Below, in pieces: positions 27,228-35,295 of a stretch of DNA of 64,000 nucleotides. The stretch covers positions 43,273 through 107,272 of the forward strand of contig NZ_AZWO01000021.1 in NCBI RefSeq assembly GCF_000514775.1, written 5' to 3'. Numbering within the stretch: the first letter of the stretch is position 1; the number at the start of each line of letters is the position of its first letter. The notes under the pieces are model-generated. The model did not search any database and was not told the origin of the DNA. It worked only from the letters and a program-made list of their open reading frames with translations. Origin of the DNA: Salinispora pacifica CNR114 (GTDB lineage Bacteria > Actinomycetota > Actinomycetes > Mycobacteriales > Micromonosporaceae). A program made the position numbers and the translations under genes.

Positions 27228-28799
27228 TCACTGTGGCGGGCAGCTTTTCCCCTCAGCCGGCACGGCAAGGTCAACCAGGTACGCGTCAACCGCCGCGTTG
27301 ATGCAGTCCGTCTGCGGATAGGCGGTGTGCCCCTCGCCCTCCCAGGTGAGCACCCGACCCACGCCCAGCATCTCGGCCAGCGCCGGGGTCTGCTCGTAGG
27401 GGGTCGCCGGATCCCCCGTGGTGCCCACCACCAGGATTGGTGGCGCCCCGTCCGCGGCCCCGGTCGGGTACGGGTCCCGGCCGCCGGGCCACTCGGTGCA
27501 GGCGAGCAGGCCGACCGCGAGCGCCGGGCCGAACAGCGGGTACTGCTCACGCCACTGCGACTGGAGCTCCCGGATCTGCTCCCGGCTCGGCCGCTCCGCC
27601 TCGTCGGCGCAGTTCACCGCGAGGTTCGCGTCGAACAGGTTCGAGTAGGTGCCGTCGGGCTCCCGACCCGCGTACGCGTCGGCGAGGCGGAACACCCCGG
27701 TCGCGTCCCCGCCCGCCAACTCGTCGATCGCCTGGGCCAGCTGCTCCCAGCCGGCCTCGGTGTAGAGCGAGGAGACCACCGCGTAGAAGATCCACCCCGG
27801 AGTCGCCTCCCGCCCATCGTCGCCCCGGACCGGGGAGACCCGCGCCTTGTCGATCGCCGAGGTGACCGCCTCCCGCGCGCTGGGGGCGATCGGGCAGCGG
27901 TCGGAGTTGGTGGAGCACCACAGGGAGAAGTTGTCGAAGGCCCGCTCGAAGCCCTTGGCCTGGCTCTCCGAGCTGGCCACCTGGTCCAGCCGAGGGTCAA
28001 CGGCCCCGTCCAGCACCAGCGCCCGCACCCGCTCCGGGTGGAGTTGGGCGTAGACGGCGCCGAGCAGGGTGCCGTACGAGTAGCCGAGATAGGTCAACTT
28101 CTCGTCGCCGACGGCAGCCCGGATCGCGTCGATATCGTGGGCCGCCTGCTCCGTGCCGTACAGCGCGAGCTGGTCGCCGTAGCGGTCGCCGCACTCGCGC
28201 CCGATCCGCTGGTTCAGCTCGACGAGACCGTCGAAGGACTGCTGGCTCACCGGGTCCGGGTCGTAGCCGAAGCTGGCGTCGAGGCTGGCGTCCGAGACGC
28301 ACTCCACCGGGCTGGAACGGCCCACCCCACGCGGGTCGAAGCCGATGATGTCGAAGTGCTCGATGATCGGGACAGGTAGATGACCCCTCCATCCGGGGTG
28401 GGAGAGGTAGACAGCGGTGTCAATGCCGGAGCCACCCGGTCCACCGGGGTTGATCAGCAGCGAGCCGATCCGGTCCCGTTGGTGCGTGGAACGGATCCGC
28501 AGTAGCGCGATCTCGAAGGTCTCCCCGGCACCCGGGCCGGCGGTGGCGGCGGCGCCGTCGGCCCAGTTTCGGGGGACCTTGATCCGGGTGCACTCATAGC
28601 TCATGCTCGGGGGAACAGGCCCCACCAACTCCTCGGCCACCTCCGGACAGGCCTGCCAGGTCGGCGTGGTGCCGGACTGCTCCGAGGGCTGGGCCTCGGT
28701 GCGCGGCGCGAACGCCGGCAGGGTGCAGCCGGCGGCGAGAAGCGTGCTGGCCACCAGGAGCACAGCCGGGACGAACCGGCGGGCGGGGGTGCGGATCAC
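27228..28799 (-). CDS. secreted alpha/beta-hydrolase lipoprotein, tripeptidyl-aminopeptidase type
   Basis: 523 aa with a lipoprotein signal (VASTLLAAGC, Cys25). The oxyanion/cap region LLINPGGPGGSGIDTAVYLS is followed by the nucleophile elbow YLGYSYGTLLGAVYAQ, a large lid, and the C-terminal TAP-like domain with the catalytic Asp in VVGTTGDPATPYEQ and His in WEGEGHTAYPQ. This matches SlpD/TAP family exported peptidases (peptidase family S33) of Streptomyces and mycobacteria. It would release peptides from N-termini outside the cell. The start is ATG or GTG close to 28799, immediately after the ligase gene stop, so co-transcription is likely. Confidence 0.88.
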   Translation of the reverse strand: MIRTPARRFVPAVLLVASTLLAAGCTLPAFAPRTEAQPSEQSGTTPTWQACPEVAEELVGPVPPSMSYECTRIKVPRNWADGAAATAGPGAGETFEIALLRIRSTHQRDRIGSLLINPGGPGGSGIDTAVYLSHPGWRGHLPVPIIEHFDIIGFDPRGVGRSSPVECVSDASLDASFGYDPDPVSQQSFDGLVELNQRIGRECGDRYGDQLALYGTEQAAHDIDAIRAAVGDEKLTYLGYSYGTLLGAVYAQLHPERVRALVLDGAVDPRLDQVASSESQAKGFERAFDNFSLWCSTNSDRCPIAPSAREAVTSAIDKARVSPVRGDDGREATPGWIFYAVVSSLYTEAGWEQLAQAIDELAGGDATGVFRLADAYAGREPDGTYSNLFDANLAVNCADEAERPSREQIRELQSQWREQYPLFGPALAVGLLACTEWPGGRDPYPTGAADGAPPILVVGTTGDPATPYEQTPALAEMLGVGRVLTWEGEGHTAYPQTDCINAAVDAYLVDLAVPAEGKSCPPQ

Positions 28800-28830
28800 G
28801 GGGTGGACCTTTCGGGGTCGGGGTAGCCGG

Positions 28831-29940
28831 CTACGCCGGCCCGGACGTGGGGCCGCTGCGCTCCGGGTCGCCCCGGAGCACCTGATCCACGTCGAAGCGG
28901 ACCGGACGGTCGAGCTGGTCGTAACGGCAGGAACGGGGTTTGCGGTCCGGGCGCCACCGGACGAACTGGGCGGTGTGCCGAAACCGGTCGCCCTCCATCG
29001 CGTCGTAGCTCACCTCGACCACCAGCTCCGGTCGCAGTGGCTCCCACTCCAGGTTCTTCGTGCCGGTCCACCGGCTGACCCCGCCCGGGATGCGCTGACC
29101 GCGTTGGTGGTCGCCGTGCACCCAGGGATGGTCGGCGCCGGCGCCCCGGTATGGCTCCAACTCGCCCACCAGCGCCTGCCGGCGGGCCATCGGGAACGAC
29201 GCGCTCACCCCCACATGATGCAGGACGCCGGCGTCGTCGTAGAGCCCGAGCAGGAGTGAGCCGACCACCGGGCCGGACTTGTGCCAGCGGAAACCCGCCA
29301 CCACGACATCGACCGTGCGCTTGTGCTTGACCTTGAACATCAGGCGCTTGCCCGGCTCGTACGGCAGGTCGGCGGGCTTGGCGATCAGGCCGTCCAGCCC
29401 CGCCCCCTCGAACCGGTCGAACCAGCGGCGCGCGGTGGCCGGGTCGGTGGTGATCTGGGTGACGTGCATCGGTGGCGCGACACCGCCCAACGCCGCCTCC
29501 AGCCCGGACCGCCGCTGTGGGTACGGCTGGGCCAGGAGGGACTCGTCGCCGAGGGCGAGCAGGTCGAAGGCCACGAAATCCGCGGGGGTGGTCTCGGCGA
29601 GCAGGTTCACCCGGGAGGCGGCCGGGTGGATGCGCTGGGCCAGCAGCTCGAAGTTGAGCCGGGGCTGCCCGTCCGGCCGGTCGCGCTGGATTACGATCAA
29701 CTCGCCGTCGACCACGCAGCGCTCGGGCAACTGCCGGCGGGCCTGCTCGACCACCTCGGGGAAGTAGCGGGTCATCAGCTTGCCGCCCCGGCTGGCCAGC
29801 TCGACCTCCCCGCCGTCCCGGAACACGATGCACCGGAAGCCGTCCCACTTCGGCTCGTAAGTCATCCCGGTCGCGGTCGGGATCCGCGGGACGCTCTTGG
29901 CGAGCATCGGCTCGACCGGCGGGCTGATCGGCAGCTTCAC
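28831..29940 (-). CDS. ligC: ATP-dependent DNA ligase (LigC type)
   Basis: 369 aa. Motif I is EPKWDGFRC with the adenylated Lys31; the adenylation domain continues with VVDGELIVI (motif III) and DGLIAKPADLPY (motif IV). The OB-fold motifs include RMLMFKVKHKR-like sequence (GKRLMFKVKHKRT) and LVVEVSYD. The size and absence of polymerase or nuclease domains fit LigC. It seals nicks in backup end joining or base excision repair and would pair functionally with the LigD-type polymerase at 25700. The start is the ATG at 29940. Confidence 0.92.
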   Translation of the reverse strand: MKLPISPPVEPMLAKSVPRIPTATGMTYEPKWDGFRCIVFRDGGEVELASRGGKLMTRYFPEVVEQARRQLPERCVVDGELIVIQRDRPDGQPRLNFELLAQRIHPAASRVNLLAETTPADFVAFDLLALGDESLLAQPYPQRRSGLEAALGGVAPPMHVTQITTDPATARRWFDRFEGAGLDGLIAKPADLPYEPGKRLMFKVKHKRTVDVVVAGFRWHKSGPVVGSLLLGLYDDAGVLHHVGVSASFPMARRQALVGELEPYRGAGADHPWVHGDHQRGQRIPGGVSRWTGTKNLEWEPLRPELVVEVSYDAMEGDRFRHTAQFVRWRPDRKPRSCRYDQLDRPVRFDVDQVLRGDPERSGPTSGPA

Positions 29941-30056
29941 AGCGACCAGTCAACCAGACGGCACCGACAGCCGTGGGGCGGAACACCAGCCACAGCCGCC
30001 CCCCTCCTGGCCGGCGAGCAGCCCGCTGCACCCGGATGGGTGCGGGGCCGCCGGGG

Positions 30057-30539
30057 TCAGCAGCGGGACGGCACCGTCTTCTCCAGCAGCACCAGCGGCA
30101 CGCCGTTGGGGTCCTTGTCGTGGCCCACCAACCGGTAGCCGGAGCGCTGGTAGAGCCGCTGACTCCGCACGCTCTCCGCCCCGGTGAACAGGGTGAACCG
30201 GCACACCCGTGCGCCCGCCACCGTCTCGACCGCGCGCAACAGACGGCCACCGATGCCCCGACCCTGTTGGTCGGGGGCGACCGCCAACCGGCCGATGGAG
30301 GCGATGACGCCGTCGACGCGGACCCGGACCGATCCGACGAGTCGGTGGCCCAGCCGGGCGGTGAGCACCGTCTGCGGGCCGGCGAGCACGGCCCGAATCT
30401 CGTCCAGGGTCTCGGTGAGTGGCGGCAGGAACGGGTCCGCGTAGCGCTGCGCCTCGGCCAGGTACGCGGCGAGTTGGACGGTGAGGATCTCCCCGGCGTC
30501 GGCCGGGGTCGCGGGAGCGATCAGCGGGCGGGCGGTCAC
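30057..30539 (-). CDS. GNAT-family N-acetyltransferase
   Basis: About 160 aa. The acetyl-CoA motif is IGRLAVAPDQQGRGIGGRLL and the C-terminal SQRLYQRSGYRLVGHDKD completes the fold. I use the GTG at 30539 (protein starting TARPLIAPATPADAG); an ATG at 30563 adds eight residues. The substrate is unknown. It is one of five GNAT genes in the window, none of them in an obvious biosynthetic context. Confidence 0.82.
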   Translation of the reverse strand: MTARPLIAPATPADAGEILTVQLAAYLAEAQRYADPFLPPLTETLDEIRAVLAGPQTVLTARLGHRLVGSVRVRVDGVIASIGRLAVAPDQQGRGIGGRLLRAVETVAGARVCRFTLFTGAESVRSQRLYQRSGYRLVGHDKDPNGVPLVLLEKTVPSRC

Positions 30540-30690
30540 CGGCCCAGCCAACCACAGCGCCACGACCCCGTGGTGCCCGAGTCCCTTGACGACAGTCAGC
30601 TACCGGAGCTGGTAAATATCGTTACTACTGGATGTCGCGAATGGTGGTGTCGTGCCGGCTCGGGCCCGCCGCCGTACGTCGGCGAGATGG

Positions 30691-31611
30691 CTAGAAGCGC
30701 GCGAACGAGCGCAGCGGTGCCCGCGGGCCGAACTTCGGCGCCGTGATGCCCGCCGCCGCCAGCAGGGCGCAGACCCGACCCCGATGGCCCCGGAACGGTT
30801 CGAGTAGGGCCAGCATCCGGGTGTCGTCGCCACGTGCCTCGCCGGCGAGGGCCCAGGCCACCATGTTCGGTAGGTGGTAGTCGCCGACGCTCACCGCGTC
30901 CGGATCGCCGTACGCGACCCGGACCACCTCGGCCGCGGTCCACGGGCCGATCCCCGGGACGGCGGTGAGCCGGCGGGTGGCCTCGGCCGAGTCGGCGCAC
31001 CGCTCCAGCCGGTCGGCCACCGCGGCGGCCCGGCGCAGCGTGTCGGCGCGGCGCTGTTCGATCCCGAGGGGGTGGAAGGCCCAGTACGGGGTGGCCGCCA
31101 CCGCCGCCGGCTCCGGCGGCAACAGCAGCGGCTGCATCGGCCCGGGGGCCACCGCCCGGAAGTGGCGGACGGTGGCGGCGTACGCCCGGTACGCCTCCTT
31201 GCCGGTCACGCGCTGTTCGAGGATGGCCCGGAACACCCGGGGAAAGACCTGGCCGCTGGTCGGCAGCCGCAGCCCCCGGTGCCGGGCGGCCAGGTCGGCC
31301 ACCACCGGGTGCGCGGCGGCGAGCTCGGCGAAGCCGGTCAGGTTGTCCCGGAGGCCGGCGAGGGCGTCGGCCTGGTGCACCACCCAGTCGGCGCCGGGGC
31401 CGTACCCCTCGGCGACCAGGTGGCCGGCGTCGGGGCGTAGGGCGAGGGTGGCGGGTCCGTCCGGGGTCCGGGTGGCCCACCAGAGCGTCCCGGCGACGAT
31501 CCGCGCGCAGGGGTCGTACGGGCTGAAGGTGAGGGGCCGGACCGACGCGGCCAGCCGGTACCCGGCCGGCGGGTGCAGCAACCGGCGGGCGGTGGGTTCG
31601 GTCCCGGGCAT
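30691..31611 (-). CDS. AlkA-like DNA-3-methyladenine glycosylase (HhH-GPD)
   Basis: The 306-aa protein has an N-terminal beta domain (LTFSPYDPCARIVAG onward) and a helical HhH-GPD domain. The hairpin is LTAVPGIGPWTAAEVV and the catalytic Asp follows in VSVGDYHLPN. EQRVTGKEAYRAY is the conserved pre-HhH helix. There are no iron-sulfur Cys, so it belongs to the AlkA branch. It excises alkylated purines. It is monocistronic as far as can be seen. Confidence 0.88.
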   Translation of the reverse strand: MPGTEPTARRLLHPPAGYRLAASVRPLTFSPYDPCARIVAGTLWWATRTPDGPATLALRPDAGHLVAEGYGPGADWVVHQADALAGLRDNLTGFAELAAAHPVVADLAARHRGLRLPTSGQVFPRVFRAILEQRVTGKEAYRAYAATVRHFRAVAPGPMQPLLLPPEPAAVAATPYWAFHPLGIEQRRADTLRRAAAVADRLERCADSAEATRRLTAVPGIGPWTAAEVVRVAYGDPDAVSVGDYHLPNMVAWALAGEARGDDTRMLALLEPFRGHRGRVCALLAAAGITAPKFGPRAPLRSFARF

Positions 31612-32151
31612 CCCGACATGCTGTCACCAGGCACCGCGACCTGCTGTCGGCGGGTACGCCGACTGTGGTCCGGTCTGCTTTCCGCCCCGACCGGTCCACC
31701 GGTGGTGCTGGTGGTAAGCGCCGAATTCACGGGAACTGGGCCGAGTGTTAGGACGCCGTGCGGGTTGTCAGGGCCTCGGCGTGGCGGACGCGGCAGCGTC
31801 GCAGTAGCTGGCCGGACCCGGCAAGCCTCTGAGGGATGCGTAATTGGTGGGGTGCCCGGCGTCGACAGTTGGCGGCTGCCAGAGGATCGGTCCGGCCAGG
31901 GAAGCACTTTGCGCAGGTTGGCCGGGACGGCTGCTAACTGGTCATAACATGCTGGGCTTACCAAAAATGGTGGGTTTCTTAATGTTATCTATGGAAATTC
32001 AAATTCATCCAGCATTTGTCAGATCGCACTGCATTCATGTGGGTTTGAGATTTCGAGAGACCGCTCATTTCGGTCGTGTGTGTTGCGCATCGCACTTCGT
32101 GAGGGGTACCTTCGTTGATTGCCGGTTGGCGTGTTTGTGCAGGCCGAGCCG
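31612..32151. other. 540-bp stretch without a recognisable gene; right half AT-rich
   Basis: No frame here looks coding on either strand. From about 31940 to 32110 the composition drops sharply in GC relative to the rest of the window, with runs such as CAAAAATGG and TTCAAATTCATCC. A weak hairpin (GACCG/CGGTC) lies near 32060-32080. It could hold the promoter of the following gene, and it looks like the left edge of a foreign segment. Confidence 0.5.
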
Positions 32152-32820
32152 ATGAAGATCGACGGTCCGCTAGTTCTTGAATTCCCTCCAATGTGGAACA
32201 GCGCGCTCGCGCGTTGGGTTACTTTGCCTCTCCCTGCTGTTTGTCAGCAGCTTGCGACGATGCATCATAGTTATGTGGACGAAGGAGTGCGGTTACAGCG
32301 GAACACAGCCAAGATTCGGCGGAACTACGCTTTCGTGGCCCTGGTTGGGGCTTGCGGGTGGGGTGCGGCATGGCATTCTGCGGCGGACCCGGGCTCAGTC
32401 TTCACCAACACCAGGATATTCGCGTACGCCGGCGCGGCAATATGCCTCCTTGCCGCCTGCGCTCTTGTGTCTCTCTGCTGGCCGTTTGTCATCCATGTTG
32501 ACGACACTGGGATGACTGTTCGGGCGAATGGTGCCACGACGTGGTTGCCCTGGAGCTCGGTCGAGATGATGACGGCGGTGAAGCGAGGTGCGGACTGGAG
32601 CGATCCGATGTTAAAAATTCGGGTGACGCCAGGGGCGCGCGTCAAGGGTCGCCTCGGTAGGGTGCACGAGGGACGGCGGGTGTACCAGCTGCTGCCGCTC
32701 GAGAGCTTCATCTGCCCACCTGAACAGACGGTCGCCATTCTGCATAGATACAGTGGTGGAAAGGTCGACGCGAAAGCGTACCTCACCTATAGGGCGGGGA
32801 AGCAGGCCGTCGCCCGTTGA
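32152..32820 (+). CDS. unrecognised membrane protein with two TM helices
   Basis: 222 aa from the ATG at 32152; an in-frame start at 32119 is possible and neither has a clear ribosome-binding site. A helical N-terminal segment (RLQRNTAKIRRN) is followed by two hydrophobic helices (YAFVALVGACGWGAAW and FAYAGAAICLLAACALVSLCW), then a beta-rich soluble domain beginning VIHVDDTGMTVRANGATTWL. That layout resembles PH-domain-like/YcxB-type membrane proteins. GC content and codon use are lower than all neighbours, which together with the AT-rich upstream region suggests acquisition by transfer. The function is unknown. Confidence 0.6.
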   Translation: MKIDGPLVLEFPPMWNSALARWVTLPLPAVCQQLATMHHSYVDEGVRLQRNTAKIRRNYAFVALVGACGWGAAWHSAADPGSVFTNTRIFAYAGAAICLLAACALVSLCWPFVIHVDDTGMTVRANGATTWLPWSSVEMMTAVKRGADWSDPMLKIRVTPGARVKGRLGRVHEGRRVYQLLPLESFICPPEQTVAILHRYSGGKVDAKAYLTYRAGKQAVAR

Positions 32821-32960
32821 ACCGAGCGCTGCCACCCCGCGAAGATCCCGCCGCACAGTCCTTCAACCGCACCCGAACCAGACTCCGCCCATCCGCACAC
32901 CGCAGCCCAACCCGATGACAACGCAGATATGCAACATGCCAGAAGATCTAACAAAGTAGA

Positions 32961-33362
32961 CTATTGTCTGGGGAACTGCTCGAACATGAGCTCGTAGCCG
33001 TCCGGGTCCAGGCCGTAGAAGATGCGCGCCCATCCGACGTCTTCCGGATCGAGGGTCACAGTCAGGCCCTCCTCCCGCCATAGCCGCCACGTCGCGTCGA
33101 GATCCGTGGTCGGTACGACGAGGACGAAGCCGAGCCCGGCCGGGCCCTGCCTGGTCTGCTGACCGCGCTCGGCGTGGTGATAGCCGTGCTGGTGCAGATC
33201 CGACAGGATGAGCCAGGTGTGCCCGTAGGTCAGGTAGCGCAGCCGCGTCTGCTCGGGCTGCGGAAGGTGCCGGAAGCCGAGCCGTCGGTAGAGATCGAAT
33301 GACCGGTCCAGATCGCGTACCCGCAGGCCAACCTTCAGCTGTTTCGTCGGCATTTCCGTCAT
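32961..33362 (-). CDS. VOC-family (glyoxalase/bleomycin-resistance-like) protein
   Basis: 133 aa starting MTEMPTKQLKVGLRVRDLDR. Two beta-alpha-beta-beta-beta modules are visible: LDRSFDLYRRLGFRHL and TDLDATWRLWREEGLTV, ending FYGLDPDGYELMFEQF with the metal-ligand-type Glu. Single-domain VOC proteins dimerise and can act as lyases, dioxygenases or binding proteins; the substrate is unknown. I chose the ATG at 33362 because an upstream open frame reads into low-complexity sequence. Confidence 0.8.
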   Translation of the reverse strand: MTEMPTKQLKVGLRVRDLDRSFDLYRRLGFRHLPQPEQTRLRYLTYGHTWLILSDLHQHGYHHAERGQQTRQGPAGLGFVLVVPTTDLDATWRLWREEGLTVTLDPEDVGWARIFYGLDPDGYELMFEQFPRQ

Positions 33363-33423
33363 CGTACGGACGCTGTGGACCAGTCGAAAGTGGCCGGCTG
33401 GTCGGCATCGGGTGGGCGGCGGC

Positions 33424-34281
33424 TCAACGTCCGACCGAGAAGATCCCCGCTGGGGGTGGTGCGGAGTCGGTGGCGTCGGTGTCGTGGACAACCGGGGCGC
33501 CGCCGCTGAACCGGACCAACTCCCCGCCGGCGAGCAGCCGGCCCGGGAACCAGTCACCGGAGACCCGCCGGGTCAGCTCGGGCACCGGCGGGGTGGTACG
33601 GCCGGCGAGCAGCACGAGGTTGCCGAAGCGGCGGCCCCGCAGCACCGCGGCGTCGCCAACCAGCGCCGCCTGTGGCAGCACCGACCGGACGGTGGCGACC
33701 TGTCGGCGGGCGTGCCGCAGCGGCGGGCCGTCGGCGATGTTCGCCAGGTACCAGCCGGTGGGTCGGAGGACGCGGGCCACCTCGGCGGCGAACTCCACCG
33801 AGGTCAGGTGGGCGGGGGTACGGGCGCCGGCGAAGACGTCGGCGACCACGATGTCGAGGCTGGCGTCCCGGAGGCCGGTGAGGGCTTCCCGAGCGTCGGC
33901 GACGCGTACCCGTAGTCGTGGGTTGGGGGGCCAGGGCAGCTTCTGGCGGACCAGCTCGACCAGCGCGCCGTCCACCTCGCAGACCCGTTGGGTCGAGCCG
34001 GGACGGGTGGCGGCGACATACCGGGGCAGGGTCAGCGCGCCGCCACCGAGGTGCAGCAGGCGCAGCGGGGCGCCGGCCGGGGCGAGTAGGTCGATCGCGG
34101 CGCCGAGCCGGCGCACGTACTCGAACTCCAGATGGGTGGGGTCGGTGAGGTCCACGTGGGACTGCGGGGCGCCGTCGAGCAGCAGCGTCCAGGAGCCCGC
34201 CCGGTCCGGGTCGGGGACCAGCTCGGCCACCCCGGTGTCCACCTCGGCGGCGGCCCGGTCGGTGGAGCGCCGGCGCCCCAT
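33424..34281 (-). CDS. spermidine-synthase-fold methyltransferase-like protein
   Basis: The 285-aa protein has a SAM/decarboxy-SAM binding motif LRLLHLGGGALTLPRYVA, an acidic residue closing strand 2 (VCEVDGALVEL), LRVRVADAREAL and DIVVADVFAGARTP. These are spermine/spermidine synthase-family features. It lacks the membrane domain and probably the polyamine-binding residues of true SpeE, like many actinobacterial fused or orphan homologues. The ATG overlaps the NurA-like stop as ATGA, making it the last gene of the HerA-SbcD-SbcC-NurA operon. Confidence 0.78.
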   Translation of the reverse strand: MGRRRSTDRAAAEVDTGVAELVPDPDRAGSWTLLLDGAPQSHVDLTDPTHLEFEYVRRLGAAIDLLAPAGAPLRLLHLGGGALTLPRYVAATRPGSTQRVCEVDGALVELVRQKLPWPPNPRLRVRVADAREALTGLRDASLDIVVADVFAGARTPAHLTSVEFAAEVARVLRPTGWYLANIADGPPLRHARRQVATVRSVLPQAALVGDAAVLRGRRFGNLVLLAGRTTPPVPELTRRVSGDWFPGRLLAGGELVRFSGGAPVVHDTDATDSAPPPAGIFSVGR

Positions 34282-35267
34282 CAGCCCGCACCGCCGGGTG
34301 GCTGCGCGGCGGCGGGCGCGGCGCTGCGCGCGGCGGCGACCAGGGCGCGGTGCAGCAGCCGGGAGTCGCCGATCATCCGTCGCAGCCGGCGTTCCAGGCC
34401 GGCGATGGGGATCAGGTTCTGCGGCGCCCGCGGGTCCTTGTACGGGGTGGAGGCGAAGCGGGGCAGGGTCACCACGGACAGGTCCGCCAACGCGACCGCC
34501 GCCGCGATGTCCAACTCGGTGGAGCACTCCACCCGGACGATGCCCGCCCACGGGGCGCCGCCGGTAACCGGCAGCCGCAGGTACCACGACCAGCCGCCCC
34601 ACGCGGTGCCGAGCCGGAACACCGGGGAGCGCTGCCCGGCTGTCAGCCCGGTGACCACGGCGGTGAGCCGCGCGTCGAGGTATTGGCTGTGCTGGGTCTT
34701 CACGTAGCCGAGGGTGCGGGGCAGGAGCCGCCGGTTACGCAGCGGCCCGTCCACCACCAGCAGATCATCGTCGCTGCGGGCGGCGCCGGAGACGGCCACC
34801 TCCAGCGCGGTCAGCGGTCCCTGCACCGCCGCCGGCAACTTGGCCAACTCGCCGCTGCCGCCAACCCGGTGCACCGGGTAGTGGACGTTGCCGGCGTGCA
34901 CGTCCACCGCGGACGGGCTGGCGGTGAAGAGCCCCCGCTCCACCCGGGCACCAGCCAGCTGGGCCGAGCCGCGCTCCAGGTCGCAGCGGACCACCCCGGC
35001 CGCGTACGAGGCGGCCAGCCCCGGGTACGAGACCCCGTCGGGCTCGGTCAACCACAGGCTGGCGTCGTTTCGGCGTACCCCGTCGACGAGGAGCACCACG
35101 GCCGGGGCGTGTACGCCGGGCCGGGGCCCGACCGCCCGCCACTCGGCCGCGGGCAGCTCGTGGCCGGCCTCGACCTGGGCGTTGCTGGGCGCGGCCGGTC
35201 CGCCGGCGGCGGCCTCGAACGAGGCCCCGTACGCCGGGTCCCACGCGTCGACGAAGAAGCGGGTCAC
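34281..35267 (-). CDS. nurA: NurA-domain nuclease
   Basis: 328 aa from a GTG 28 nt after the SbcC stop. The N-terminal FFVDAWDPAYG supplies an Asp-rich motif I and VVLLVDGVRRNDASLW a second acidic motif, as in the RNase H-like NurA fold. LLVVDGPLRNRRLLP and VGYVKTQHSQYL-like sequence (LGYVKTQHSQYLD) correspond to the conserved central part, and RFASTPYKDPRAPQNLIPI to the C-terminal active-site region. NurA is a 5'-3' exo/endonuclease that works with the HerA translocase in archaea. The neighbouring HerA-like, SbcC and SbcD genes support the assignment. Confidence 0.78.
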   Translation of the reverse strand: MTRFFVDAWDPAYGASFEAAAGGPAAPSNAQVEAGHELPAAEWRAVGPRPGVHAPAVVLLVDGVRRNDASLWLTEPDGVSYPGLAASYAAGVVRCDLERGSAQLAGARVERGLFTASPSAVDVHAGNVHYPVHRVGGSGELAKLPAAVQGPLTALEVAVSGAARSDDDLLVVDGPLRNRRLLPRTLGYVKTQHSQYLDARLTAVVTGLTAGQRSPVFRLGTAWGGWSWYLRLPVTGGAPWAGIVRVECSTELDIAAAVALADLSVVTLPRFASTPYKDPRAPQNLIPIAGLERRLRRMIGDSRLLHRALVAAARSAAPAAAQPPGGAG

Positions 35268-35295
35268 CCGGGTCGCCCCCGCCCGCTGTCGGCGT

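Noticed and set aside
26079..28379. 766-aa open frame on the plus strand
   Set aside because: It runs across three genes (LigD-type polymerase, GNAT, hydrolase lipoprotein) in different orientations and has only Arg/Pro/Gly low-complexity sequence.
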